A stretch of DNA of 64,000 nucleotides from VRUE01 sp963697915 (GTDB lineage: Bacteria; Actinomycetota; Thermoleophilia; Solirubrobacterales; 70-9). The stretch lies in contig OY969103.1 in the NCBI GenBank assembly GCA_963697915.1, positions 434,001 through 498,000 of the forward strand, written 5' to 3'. Shown here piece by piece: positions 24,140-34,600 of the stretch. Made by a program: the position numbers and the translations under genes. How positions within the stretch are numbered: the stretch's first letter is position 1; every line of letters begins with the position of its first letter. The notes beneath the pieces were generated by a model. It ran no database searches. It had not been told where the DNA came from and saw only the letters and a program-made list of their open reading frames with translations.

Positions 24140-24612
24140 ACCGCCGCCCCCTCGGTCAGCTTGCGCAGGCGGCGGCGAAGCTTCTCCAAGCGCTCCGCCG
24201 AGACGTGCGGCGCCAGCTCCTCGTTGGCGCGCGCTTGTTCCTCGCGCAGCCGCTCGACCAGGTCGCCGACCGCCTCGCGGTCGGCCTCCGGCGCCTCGGC
24301 GGCGAAACCCCGCAGGAACTCGATCGAGACGTCGCGGTCGCGGCGCTCGCCCAGCGCGTCGGCCAGGGCCTTCACCTGCTTCAGCGCCTTGCGGTAGCGC
24401 TTGGGCGGGAAGCAGACGGCGCAAACCTCCATCGCCGCGCGCAGCCGGCGGGTCGCCACCCGCATGTCGTGCACCCGCTCGATCTCGCCGACGTCGAGCA
24501 CGCCCTCGGCCTGCTCGAAGACCTCCGCCGCGCGCACCTCGACCAGCCGCGCCGCGGCACGGGCGAAGGGCTCCCCGCAGTCGAAGCCGGGAACGTCACG
24601 GGCACGGGCCAC
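24136..24612 (-). CDS. CHAD domain, N-terminal half
   Basis: 158 residues containing the first half of a CHAD domain: VHDMRVATRRLRAAMEVC near residue 47, then ERRDRDVSIEFL. These residues form the basic surface that binds polyphosphate in this family. The gene starts with GTG at 24612 and stops at 24136, overlapping the second CHAD gene. It is flanked by ppx upstream. CHAD proteins are known to localise to polyphosphate granules, which fits ppk1 and ppx in the same cluster. Whether the two halves reassemble in the cell cannot be told from sequence. Confidence 0.82.
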   Translation of the reverse strand: MARARDVPGFDCGEPFARAAARLVEVRAAEVFEQAEGVLDVGEIERVHDMRVATRRLRAAMEVCAVCFPPKRYRKALKQVKALADALGERRDRDVSIEFLRGFAAEAPEADREAVGDLVERLREEQARANEELAPHVSAERLEKLRRRLRKLTEGAAV

Positions 24613-24639
24613 GCGCCCGAGGCTAGAGCACCCGCTTAC

Positions 24640-25545
24640 TCAGGCCGCGATGCGTTCCGGCGAGGAGCCGTTGGCGCTGCCGTTGAGCAGGTCGAGGACG
24701 ACGCCCTCGCGCAGGCCGCCCTTGCCGATCTGCAGCGGCTGCCCGAGCAGGTCGGAGAGCTTCTCCAGCAGCAGCACGCCGGTGGCGAGGATCCGCACCC
24801 GTTCGGGGTCGAGCTCGAAGCGCTTGGCGACCTCGGCGGCGGGGTCGCTCGACAGCACCCTGATCCCCCGCTCCAGCGTCTCGTACTCGAGCACGGCGCC
24901 GACCAGGCGGCGCAGCGAGGTGGCGCTGCCGCCGACCGCTACCGCCTGCGCCGGGCGCTCGATCTCGACCCCCTCGAAGAGGTCGTCGATGCGGTCGCGG
25001 ATGCGGCGGATCTCCGCCGCCGAGGGCGGGTCGGAAGCGATCAGCTCGTCGGCGAGGGCGCCCGAGCCGACCCGCCAGGAGCGCACCTGCTCGACCCCGC
25101 CGGGCACCTTGCCGAGGATCACCTCGGTCGAGCCGCCGCCGACGTCGACGACGCCGACCGTGCCCTGCACCGGGTGGCCAAGGGTCTTGGTCGCGCCGAT
25201 GAAGGAGAGCCGCCCCTCCTCCTCGTCGCTGAGGATCTCGACCGGAACCCCGGCCGCGGCGGCGATTTCCTCCGCCGCCTGCTTGCCGTTGTCGGCCTCG
25301 CGGATCGCCGCGGTGGCGACCGCGCGGATCGTCTCCGCGCCCAGCTCGCGAGACAGCCGCACCTGGGTCGCGACCACCTCGGCGACTTCGCGCACCTTCT
25401 CCGCCGGGATCGCGCCATCGTCAACGGCCTTGTTGATCCGCGTGTAGGCGCGCTGCTCCATCACCTTCTTCAACTGGCCGTCGATCGGCTCGGCGACGAG
25501 CACGCGCGTGGTGTTGGATCCGATATCTATTGCGGCACAGAGCAT
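24640..25545 (-). CDS. ppx: Exopolyphosphatase / GppA family
   Basis: A 301-residue enzyme of the Ppx/GppA family (actin-like ATPase fold) that removes terminal phosphates from polyphosphate or hydrolyses pppGpp. Motifs: AIDIGSNTTRVLVAE at the N-terminus, ATAAIREADN near 92, DEEEGRLSF near 125, and VVDVGGGSTEV near 146, followed by GSGALADELI. It is the short form without the C-terminal HD domain of E. coli Ppx, as usual in actinobacteria. It lies between phoU and the CHAD genes on one strand, supporting the polyphosphate role over GppA function. Confidence 0.92.
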   Translation of the reverse strand: MLCAAIDIGSNTTRVLVAEPIDGQLKKVMEQRAYTRINKAVDDGAIPAEKVREVAEVVATQVRLSRELGAETIRAVATAAIREADNGKQAAEEIAAAAGVPVEILSDEEEGRLSFIGATKTLGHPVQGTVGVVDVGGGSTEVILGKVPGGVEQVRSWRVGSGALADELIASDPPSAAEIRRIRDRIDDLFEGVEIERPAQAVAVGGSATSLRRLVGAVLEYETLERGIRVLSSDPAAEVAKRFELDPERVRILATGVLLLEKLSDLLGQPLQIGKGGLREGVVLDLLNGSANGSSPERIAA

Positions 25546-25593
25546 GCGGATTCACCCTGCATGTTCCCAGAGGGTCCGGATCTCAACCGGGGA

Positions 25594-26285
25594 CTACTGC
25601 TCGGGGTGCGAGGCGTCCTCGAACTCTCTGAAGAGCCCGGTGACGACGAAAGCGACCTGCTCGCCGATGTCGACCGCGTTGTCGCCGATCCGCTCGATCG
25701 CCCGCGCCGCGAGCAGCATCGTCATCGCCCACTCGCGCCGGTCGGCGTCGTCACCGATCGCCAGGGCCAGCCCGAAGCACTCGCGGTTGAGGTTGTCGAC
25801 GACGTCGTCCTGGCGCACCAGGTCGCGCGCCATCGCCACGTCGCGCTCCTCGAAGGCGCGCTTCGACTGGCTGATCAGGGTCCGCGTCTGCTTGCCCATC
25901 GCCAGGATCAACCGCACCATCTCCTCGTCGGCCGGCGGCTCGTTGCCGGTCAGCGGGATCAGCTTGCAGACGTTGACGCACTGGTCGCCCATCCGCTCGA
26001 CGTTCTTCAGCACGTGCAGGAGGGCGGAGATCAGGCGCAGGTCGGTGGCCACCGGCGACTGCGTCGCGAGCAGCGTGATCAGGCTCTGGTGCACCTCGAG
26101 ATAGCGGCCGTCGATGCGGTCGTCGTCGGCGATCACCAGCTGGGCCAGCTCGACGTCCTGCTGCTCGACCGCTTCCAGCGTGCGCGCCAGGGCGGCGCTG
26201 ACCAGGTCGAGCCCGCCCAGGGCGCTGGCCTCGAGCTTCTCGAGCTCCTCCTGGTAATAGACCCGGGTTTGCTCGACCATCCCGC

Positions 26286-26289
<4 letters not shown>
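25594..26289 (-). CDS. phoU: Phosphate transport regulator PhoU
   Basis: A 231-residue three-helix-bundle-repeat protein that links the Pst transporter to the phosphate-sensing kinase and down-regulates uptake. Both PhoU metal-binding repeats are visible: ADDDRIDGRYLEVHQSLITL near residue 54 with LLHVLKNVERMGDQCVNV near 90, and RQDDVVDNLNRECF near 160 with LLAARAIERIGDNAVDI near 195. Its start overlaps the pstB stop, so it is translated with the Pst genes in the usual pstSCAB-phoU order. No PhoR-type kinase is in the window. Confidence 0.94.
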
Positions 26290-27191
<902 letters not shown>

Positions 27192-27201
27192 CCTATTCCC
27201 C

Positions 27202-28146
27202 TTACCACCTCTGCTCGTAACGATTTCGTAGCCAAATAGCGAAGGAGTTCATCGCCAGCAGCACGATCAGGAGGACGACGATGCCGGCGAAGGCCAGCGC
27301 CTGGAACTCCTCCTGCGGGCGCACCGCGTAGTTGAAGATCTGCACCGGCATCGCCGAGTAGCCGTCGGCCCCGAACGGCGTCGGGTCGAAGGTGACGAAG
27401 ACCGTCGCCCCGACCAGCAGCAGCGGCGCCGTCTCCCCCAGCGCCCGTGAGACGGCGAGGATCACCCCGGTCGCGATTCCCGGGATCGAGGCGGGCAGGA
27501 CCTGGCTGCGAATCGTCTGCCACTTGGTCGCGCCCAGCGCCAACGAGCCCTGGCGAATCGAGTCGGGCACCGCCTTGATCGCCTCGCGGGCGACGATGAT
27601 CACCATCGGCAAGACCAGCAGGGCCAGGGTCAGGGCGCCGGCGACGAGGATGAAGCCGAGGTCGAGGGGGCCGCGAACGATGAAGGCGAGGCCGAGGATG
27701 CCGTAGATGATCGAGGGCACCGCGGCGAGGTTCTGGATGTTGACCTCGATCAGCCGGTTCCACCACTTCGTCTTGTCGGCGTACTCCTCGAGGTAGATCG
27801 CGGCGCCGATCCCGATCGGGACGACGAAGACGATCACCCCGGCGATCAGCTGCAGCGAGCCGATGATCGCCGGCCGGAAGCCGGCTTTCTCGGGGAAGGC
27901 GGTCGAGGGCGGGTTGGTGAAGAGGTCGGTGCTGAGCGCCGGCGCCCCCTTGACGAAGGCCTGGACCAGCAGCGCGATCAGACCGGCGAGGGCGATCGAC
28001 ACGGCGAGCAGGAGGACAGCGGCGAAGAGCGCGTTGCGGATCACGTCACCTCGCGGCTGGCTGCCGAGCATCGCTTTCGTCGTCGCCCGCGCGCCGGCGA
28101 TCGCCAGGCGGTTGCGCGGGGTGAGCGCCTCCGGCCCCTCGCTCAC
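27202..28146 (-). CDS. pstA: Phosphate ABC transporter permease PstA
   Basis: A 314-residue permease with six membrane segments, one of the two pore subunits of the Pst importer. The binding-protein-dependent transport signature is seen at SRQGS-like SIRQGSLALGATKWQT near residue 210, and NIQNLAAVPSIIYGILGLAF marks the PstA family near 145. The start is the GTG at 28146, overlapping the pstC stop as GTGA. The N-terminus is longer than in E. coli by a polar segment of about 40 residues. Confidence 0.93.
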   Translation of the reverse strand: MSEGPEALTPRNRLAIAGARATTKAMLGSQPRGDVIRNALFAAVLLLAVSIALAGLIALLVQAFVKGAPALSTDLFTNPPSTAFPEKAGFRPAIIGSLQLIAGVIVFVVPIGIGAAIYLEEYADKTKWWNRLIEVNIQNLAAVPSIIYGILGLAFIVRGPLDLGFILVAGALTLALLVLPMVIIVAREAIKAVPDSIRQGSLALGATKWQTIRSQVLPASIPGIATGVILAVSRALGETAPLLLVGATVFVTFDPTPFGADGYSAMPVQIFNYAVRPQEEFQALAFAGIVVLLIVLLAMNSFAIWLRNRYEQRW

Positions 28147-29072
28147 TCGTAGACCTCTCGGTACCTGCGCGCCAGGCGGATGCTGATCGCGTTTATCGCC
28201 AGGGTCATGACGAAGAGCACGGTGCCTACGGCGAAGACCGCTTGGTAGTCGACCGAGCCGGTCGAGATGTCGCCGGTCGCCGTGACGCCGATGTAGGCGG
28301 TCATCGCCTGGATCGACTCGACCGGGTTGAGGGTGAAGTTGGGGGTCGAGCCAGCGGCGAGGAGGACGATCATCGTCTCGCCGACCGCACGCGACATCGC
28401 CAGCACGACCGAGGCGACGATCCCCGAGAGGGCGGCCGGAAAGATCACCCGCACGGCGACCTTGGCTTTGGTCGCGCCCAGCGCGTAGGCGCCCTCGTGC
28501 AGGCCGCGCGGGACGGCCGACATCGCGTCGTCGGAGATCGAGGCGATGATCGGCACGATCATCAGGCCAATCCCGAGCGCGGCGGCCAGGGCCATGAACG
28601 GCTTGCCCTCCGCCCCCCCGAGGAACTCGCCGGGCCACAGCGGCTGGATGATCTCGGGCAGGATGAAGCTGACCGCGAAGATGCCGATCGCGACGGTGGG
28701 GATGCCGGCGAGGATCTCGAGCACCGGCTTGACCGTCTTGCGCACTCGCGGGCTCGCGTACTCGCCGAGGTAGACGGCGGAGCCGAGCCCGATCGGAACC
28801 GCGAACAACATCGCCCAGAGGGTGACGTTGATGGTGCCGGCGACGATCCCGAGCACGCCGAAGCTGGGCGGCTCGAACTGCGGCGTCCAGTCGGTCCCGA
28901 AGAGGAACTCGTCGACGGGGACGATCTCGAAGAAGCCGATCGTCGGCCCGACCAGGGAGATGACGATCGCCGTCGTCGTCAGGACGGAGAGGATCCCGCA
29001 GAAGGCGAGAAGGCCATGAATGACCTTCTCGCCGTAGCGGGGACTCATCGATTGGAGACGCGACTTCTGCAC
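28143..29072 (-). CDS. pstC: Phosphate ABC transporter permease PstC
   Basis: A 309-residue permease, the partner of PstA. Family features are a large periplasmic loop early on (VDEFLFGTDWTPQFEPPSFG near residue 55), IPTVAIGIFA near 128 and the coupling-helix region LHEGAYALGATKAKVAVRVI near 205. It begins with GTG at 29072, sharing its first base with the pstS stop (TAGTG), so translation is coupled to pstS. Confidence 0.94.
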   Translation of the reverse strand: MQKSRLQSMSPRYGEKVIHGLLAFCGILSVLTTTAIVISLVGPTIGFFEIVPVDEFLFGTDWTPQFEPPSFGVLGIVAGTINVTLWAMLFAVPIGLGSAVYLGEYASPRVRKTVKPVLEILAGIPTVAIGIFAVSFILPEIIQPLWPGEFLGGAEGKPFMALAAALGIGLMIVPIIASISDDAMSAVPRGLHEGAYALGATKAKVAVRVIFPAALSGIVASVVLAMSRAVGETMIVLLAAGSTPNFTLNPVESIQAMTAYIGVTATGDISTGSVDYQAVFAVGTVLFVMTLAINAISIRLARRYREVYE

Positions 29073-30031
29073 TAGCTGGTCAGCTGTTTCGCCGCGTCTT
29101 CGGAGGTTTTCAGCTGCGCTTCGGTCAACGGGATGAAGCCGACCGATTCGGCGATGCCGTTGACGTTTTCGAGGTAGTAGTCGACGAACGCCTTGACCTC
29201 GGGCTTGGCAAGCGCCTCGGCGCTCGGATAGATGAACAGCGGCCGGCTCAACGGCGTGTATTCGTCGGCCTGCGCCGTTTCCGCGGAAGGCGCGACGCAG
29301 CCTTTGCCGTTGTCGACTTCGAGCGCTTTCAGCGAGCCTTCGTTCTCGAGGTAGAAGGAGTAGCCGAAGTAGCCCATGCCACCCGGCGCGCCTTTGACGC
29401 CGGTGACGGTGGCGTTGTCGTCCTCGCCGACGTTGTTGTAGTCCTTGCGCGAGACGCCCTCCTCACCGTTGATTTCTTCGGTGAAGTAGTCGAACGTGCC
29501 GGAGTCGGTACCGGGGCCGAAGAGCTGCAGCTCCTCGTCGAATTCCTCTTCGAGGCCGGGGATTTCGCTCCAGTTGGAGATCGTCGAGTCCGCCCCCCAG
29601 ATGGCGCCCAGCTGGTCCACGGTGAGGCAGTTGACCGGGTTCTCGGGATTGACGACGATGGTCAGCGCGTCGGTCGCGACGCGGATCTCCTCGAATTTGA
29701 TCCCGGCTTTCTCGCAGGCTTCGACCTCTTCGGTCTCGATCGCGCGGGACGCGTCGGAGATCGAGGTCTCGCCGGCGCAGAATTTTTCGAAGCCGCCGCC
29801 GGTGCCCGAGGTGCCCACGGTGACGCGGACGTCAGAGTTTTCGGACTGGAACTGCTCGGCCACCGCCTCGGTCAGAGGCGCGACGGTGCTCGATCCGTCG
29901 ATCCGAATCGTGCCCGAGAGGTCGCTGCCGCCGCTGCCCGTCGCATCGTCGTCGCTGCTTCCGCAAGCCGCCACGCCGAGGGCGAGGACGGAAGCGGAGG
30001 CGACGATCGTGAGCCACTTAGTGCTGGTCAC
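29072..30031 (-). CDS. pstS: Phosphate-binding lipoprotein PstS
   Basis: The extracytoplasmic phosphate receptor of the Pst system. The 319-residue product has a lipoprotein signal with lipobox GVAAC at about residue 20, followed by an acidic/Gly linker. Phosphate-contacting segments are DGSSTVAPLTEAVA, GTGGGFEKFCAGETSISDAS and FGPGTDSGTFDYFTEEI. The start is the GTG at 30031, with AAGGAG six bases before it; the longer open frame has no ribosome site. A PHO-box-like repeat lies about 105 bases upstream, so the gene is probably induced by phosphate starvation and leads the pstSCAB-phoU operon. Confidence 0.95.
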   Translation of the reverse strand: MTSTKWLTIVASASVLALGVAACGSSDDDATGSGGSDLSGTIRIDGSSTVAPLTEAVAEQFQSENSDVRVTVGTSGTGGGFEKFCAGETSISDASRAIETEEVEACEKAGIKFEEIRVATDALTIVVNPENPVNCLTVDQLGAIWGADSTISNWSEIPGLEEEFDEELQLFGPGTDSGTFDYFTEEINGEEGVSRKDYNNVGEDDNATVTGVKGAPGGMGYFGYSFYLENEGSLKALEVDNGKGCVAPSAETAQADEYTPLSRPLFIYPSAEALAKPEVKAFVDYYLENVNGIAESVGFIPLTEAQLKTSEDAAKQLTS

Positions 30032-30116
30032 TCTGTCTCCTTCTCGTTCGTTCAACTCCGGTTGCCGGCCCCGCAGGCCAGCCTCGGCGCCACCCTCGCA
30101 GCGGCTCACAGGCAGC

Positions 30117-30158
30117 TTGTTACTCGCCTGTATCGAAGATGTGAAGAAGATGTGAAAA
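30117..30158 (-). promoter_or_regulatory. PHO box and possible promoter of pstS
   Basis: On the minus strand two 11-base units, 30158-30148 and 30147-30137, both contain TTCACATCT in tandem; a third, weaker unit continues at 30136-30126. Tandem 11-base repeats with a TTCA core are how PhoP boxes look in actinobacteria. A TAACAA at 30122-30117 could serve as the -10 element. The spacing of about 105 bases to the pstS start is reasonable. Phosphate control is inferred from this pattern and the genes. Confidence 0.68.
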
Positions 30159-30174
30159 GGAGCAAACGACCTGA

Positions 30175-31125
30175 TCAGAGCCCGGCCAAGCCCGGCTGGC
30201 CGAGCAGGGCGAAGAGCTCGCCGGCGGTCTCCGGCTTGGCGAGGTCGGTGGTGAAGGCGGGGCCGGTCAGGGCGAGATTGGGGGCACCCGGCAGCGAGAC
30301 GGCGAGCGAGCCCGACCAGGTCGTCGTCCCGTCTGGGTTCCGCTGGAAACTGGCGCTGCCGCTGAAGGGCTTCGGCGGGCTGATCGTCGCGGCGGTGAGG
30401 CCGGGGTCGAACTCGAAGGCCTTTTCCTTTTTTTCGCCGAACGCGAAGGTGAACCGTTCGACCTGGACCTGCCCGAGCTTCTCTCGCGCCCCCACGAGGA
30501 AGAGGACGGAGCCGAGAGCCTTGGGACCGTCTTCAGCGAGCGCCGCGAAGACGACCTGGCTGCCAGGCGTGAAGGTGGCGAGGACCGGCCCGTTCAGCAC
30601 TTCGTCGAAGACGGCTTCGGGGTCATCGCCGGGCTTCCCTTTGCCCTCCTTACAGCGCCAGCGCGGCGAGGTCGTGGTCGAGCCGCGGGCGCGCTTCGTC
30701 GCGACCCGCGCGTAGCCGCCCTCGCCCCGGAACCGGATCGTCCCGAGGAAGACTCCGCGACGGGCGACCACCGGCTTGCCGTCACACTCCTTGGGTGGGT
30801 TGCGACGGGTGACCTTGCCGGACGGCTCGAAGCGAACCATGATCCTGCCGAGGTCGCCGAACCCGGCCCGCAACACCCCGTCGCGCGCCTTCCCCCGCGC
30901 CGAGTACATCGCGAGCCCGTCTACGTTTTCCACCGTCACGCTCACCCGACGCCCCGCCCCTTCGAACGAGATGCGGTGCCCGTTTGAGCCCTTGACGGAG
31001 AACTGCATGGGCGCAGCTCCCGCTTCGAGCAAACCAGCGGGCTGCAGCGGTGCCGCACCCGCCCCCACGGGAGAGGCCGCGATCCAGACCGTGACCAGCG
31101 CCAATCCCCCTACCAGCCGCCTCAT
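30175..31125 (-). CDS. Secreted hypothetical protein
   Basis: I do not recognise this 316-residue protein. It has a Sec signal peptide (MRRLVGGLALVTVWIAASPV, cleavage likely near AGAAP), no membrane segment afterwards, and many beta-strand-like stretches. Two cysteines (KECDGKP, WRCKEGK) may form a disulfide. A weakly repeated style of segments, such as GYARVATKRARGS and FTFAFGEKKEKAFEF, suggests a beta-rich extracellular domain. The ATG at 31125 follows GGGAGGAAAGGAAGG, an excellent ribosome site. It lies upstream of pstS on the same strand but is separated by the PHO box region. Its role is unknown. Confidence 0.72.
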   Translation of the reverse strand: MRRLVGGLALVTVWIAASPVGAGAAPLQPAGLLEAGAAPMQFSVKGSNGHRISFEGAGRRVSVTVENVDGLAMYSARGKARDGVLRAGFGDLGRIMVRFEPSGKVTRRNPPKECDGKPVVARRGVFLGTIRFRGEGGYARVATKRARGSTTTSPRWRCKEGKGKPGDDPEAVFDEVLNGPVLATFTPGSQVVFAALAEDGPKALGSVLFLVGAREKLGQVQVERFTFAFGEKKEKAFEFDPGLTAATISPPKPFSGSASFQRNPDGTTTWSGSLAVSLPGAPNLALTGPAFTTDLAKPETAGELFALLGQPGLAGL

Positions 31126-31180
31126 GCCTTCCTTTCCTCCCAATCGCCTGGATAGGCGATCTAGAACCAGACAGTAACCG

Positions 31181-31591
31181 TCAAAGGACCCTCATCAAGA
31201 GAATCACGATCAGACCGATGAGTGCAACGCCGATGGCGATCGCAAGGAGAATGCCTCCACCAATCGCGGTCACCAGCGCCAGCCCCTTGACGACCTCTCC
31301 CTTTACTTCCTCATCGCCTCCGCGCTCCTGCCACTCGCTCAGAACTTGACACGCTAACTCGGTTGCCTCCTCCCTCGACAACTCCGTCCTCTCGGCAATT
31401 GCCTTGCCAAGTGCCGAGCCCCACTCACTTGACGCGATCCGCTTACGATTCTCATATGGTGACCACCTTCCCTGCATGTCCGTCCACCCGGCATCATCGA
31501 ATATTCCGAAATCCACCGTAGGTCCCGCAGGCCCATGATGGCGAAACTCTATTCCCAAACGCCCAACTGAGGTGCATCTAACAAGCAGCAT
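31181..31591 (-). CDS. Small membrane protein downstream of the Rhs gene, candidate immunity protein
   Basis: A 136-residue protein of unknown family. Residues 1-90 are soluble and hydrophilic (FGIFDDAGWTDMQGRW, EWGSALGKAIAERTEL); residues about 105-134 form one long hydrophobic C-terminal helix (GGGILLAIAIGVALIGLIVI). It starts 53 bases after the Rhs stop on the same strand, with an AAGG site. Its DNA is less GC-rich than the surroundings. Rhs-type toxins carry their immunity gene directly downstream, so this position is suggestive, but there is no sequence proof. Confidence 0.6.
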   Translation of the reverse strand: MLLVRCTSVGRLGIEFRHHGPAGPTVDFGIFDDAGWTDMQGRWSPYENRKRIASSEWGSALGKAIAERTELSREEATELACQVLSEWQERGGDEEVKGEVVKGLALVTAIGGGILLAIAIGVALIGLIVILLMRVL

Positions 31592-31644
31592 GAGGACCTT
31601 ACCTCTCCGTCGATCGAATCAGCGGCGCGATCAACCTAACGAGT

Positions 31645-34600
31645 CTACGCACCACGCCACCCATCTCGACAAGCCAAGGCTCCAGCCGCAGCTCTCGCCT
31701 TCCAATCGCCCGGGTGGCTCATTACCGTGCGGAAAGCCTCTTCTCCGCATCGAATAAGTTCTGGGATATGGGTGGTGAATTCTTGCTTAACCCAGTTTGC
31801 AACTGACTTAGCCGTCCGCACGGCACCCTTTGCGGCTTGAATGGCGAATTTCGCAGCGGTGCGATAGGTCTTCGCAGCTCCGCCACCCAGCTTGCTCCCT
31901 ACCCAGCCCGCGCCTCTCCCAATGTACTTTGCTGCTTGCCCCAACCCCTTGAGTATCGGACCCACCCAACCCACCACACCATCGACGAGATCGTCAAGTC
32001 CGAAGAGGATCTCCATTCCACCGTCGCCCGAGAAGACACTCCATATTTCTTCTTCAAGGAGTTCCAGTTCCACTGATGGCGGCGGAGGCGGCGGAGGCAT
32101 CCCCGGCGGGCTTTCCATGTATTCACTGAGCCACGGGGGAGCCCCGCCGGGAGTGTATTCGCCGCTGGGATCGGATTCGCTAACGGGATCGCCATGCACG
32201 TATGCGTAGTTGTTGGCAGAGCCACCTGCGACAGGATCTACCTGCAGAAAGCGTCCGATGTCGGGCACATACGTGCGAGCGCCCATGTTCACTACTCCGC
32301 TATCTAGTTCCACTGGGCGCTGGGCGGCGCCGAGCCAGGAGTACGTTGCCGGCGTCGCCACCTTTGGCTCACCGTACTCCGTAGCCTCGCCGAGGAAGTC
32401 GAGCCCTTCGGCTTCCACCGTCGGCGCGGTGGCGACGATGTTTCCACCGAGGTCAGAGATCTGCAGATCGATTCCTTCGGTCGAGCTTTGGATCGCCGCT
32501 AGGCCGCCCATACCGCCCACGTAGCGCGTCCAGCCTCCGGAGCCGTCTTCGGTCCAGGCAGGGGAGTCGCTGTCACCGGAGAAGTGGGAGACCAGCTCGA
32601 ATTCGGCTTCGCCGCCCAGCGTGATCGCTTCGCGCTCCCGACCGACAGGATCGAGCATGTACTCGATGGTCACCCCGTCCTGGCTGAGGCTGGCGGCGCT
32701 GTCGTCGGCGTAGTAAGTGCTGGAGAGCGGTTTGCCGCCAGCGTAGCCACCCGGCAACGCGATGACGTTGCCGAAATCGTCATAGGCGACGCCTTCGCCG
32801 AGAAGGCGGTCGGCCTCATCGAAGGCAGTGGTCTGGGTCTGACCGCCAGCTTCGGCGCAACCTCCGCCTTCGGCCGGTCCGCGCGTAGTGGAGCTGGTGC
32901 GGTTGGTATTTGCGTCATAGCCATAGATGCGCGTGGTGCAGCCTTCGCCCTGGGGCGTTTCCTCGGCACGCAAGAGGCGGCCGGCGTCGTCGTAGGCGTA
33001 AACCGTGTCGGCAAGAGTGCTTTCCTGGCTCAGCGCCTCGCCGTGGATCGAAGGCGACGTCTCGTCTTTGAACCACGTGCATTCTTCACTGCATTCGCTC
33101 GTGTCGACATATTCGACGCTGGTCGCCGCGCCGCCCGCGTCGTAGTCGTATCGCGCCTCGAGGTCGTTGGGGTAACCCATCTCCAAGATCTTGCCTCCGG
33201 CATCGTGTTCAGCAGTGAACGTCCCCACGGCCGAATCTTCGATTTTGGCGAGATCGCCCGTGATCTCATCGTAGGAGAAACTCTGAGTTCCCTTTCCGTC
33301 AAAGGACTGGGTTATCCGGCCGAGCGCGTCGTAGGCGAAGGTCGAGGTGTTTTCGTCGGCATCGGTATAGGAGGTCAACCGCCCGAGCGAGTCGTACTCG
33401 CTGACGACCGCTTCAGTTTCGGTGCTCTGCACCGTGGGCAGACCAGTCTCTTCGTCATAAAGCGTCTGCACGTCAGGCAGCGGTTTTCCGCTTGACGACG
33501 AGATCGCGGCATTGACAGGACGGCCGGCGTCGTCGTACTCGATCGTCGCGGTCCGCGCGGCTTCGCCTGCCACTTCACTGGTCGCCAGCGGCTGAAGGTA
33601 GATGTTGTAGGTGGTCGTCGTCACTGGCAGATCGGGCAAGCCTGGGGTTTCGGGCTGCGCGACCGGTCGGGTCTGGCAAACGAGCCCGGCCCAATCGGGA
33701 CGCCCGCCGCACTCTTCCGCCTCTTCGTTTTTCAATCCCGTGTAGTAGATGGTGCGGGTGGAACTGGCGTCGCCACCCGCTGGGTTCGCAGGCATCCGGG
33801 TCTCAACTACGTTGCCGCTATCTGCGTCATAGAGCGTGGTCCTGGTCAGGTTGAGGCCACCTGGATCGGTCGTTTCCGAGGTCGGCTTGCCCAGCTCCCA
33901 GCCCAGCCCGCTCTGCCCGCCGAAGCCGAAGATCTTGGTGCGCACGTCGTGTTCTTCCCCTCCGATCAGCGCGGCTTCGGTCTGTTTGGTCACCAGGTTG
34001 TAGGGGCCGCCTTCTTTTGGCGCTCCTTCGTCATAGAAGTAGCGGGTCTTTGGCCGGGCCTCGACGACTTCGCCGTTTCCGAGCTCGACCTCGCGCTTGG
34101 GGCCGAGGACACTGAGCAGCTTGGATCCGTCTTCGCTATAGGTGAACTGGGTGTCGAGCTGTTCGGACACAGCCTGCGATCCGCCACCGGCTTCCAGCGC
34201 ACGGGCGCGATTCTCAGGGGTCAAGGTACGCGTCACGTTGCCGAGGGCGTCGTGCTCTTCGGTCGAGAGACGATTACCTGGTGCGCGCGTGTTGACGATC
34301 TGGCCGGATTCGTTGAGGTAGTAGACCGTCGCTCGCTTGTAGCTATTGGGCTGACCGCTGGGAACCTGATCTGGAGGGAAGATGGCGGCAGCCATCGAGG
34401 GAACCTCGCCTTGACCCCACTTCAGCACGGCGTCTTCGGTCATCTTGCCGGGAGAAGTCGAACCGGCAAGTGGCACGTCATAGATCGCCGTCCAGGTAGT
34501 CACCCCTGGGTCGGTGACAGGAGGAATCGCATGTTCTGGCGCGGGGAGACTCCACCGCTGCACCCGGTGGTTCCCCTCGTCGAGGATCCAAGCGTCTCCA

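Noticed and set aside
24130..24145. Frameshift mutation breaking one CHAD gene
   Set aside because: The joint is a clean GTGTGA stop-start overlap like many other overlaps in this window, so two coupled genes are the simpler reading. Resequencing would settle it.
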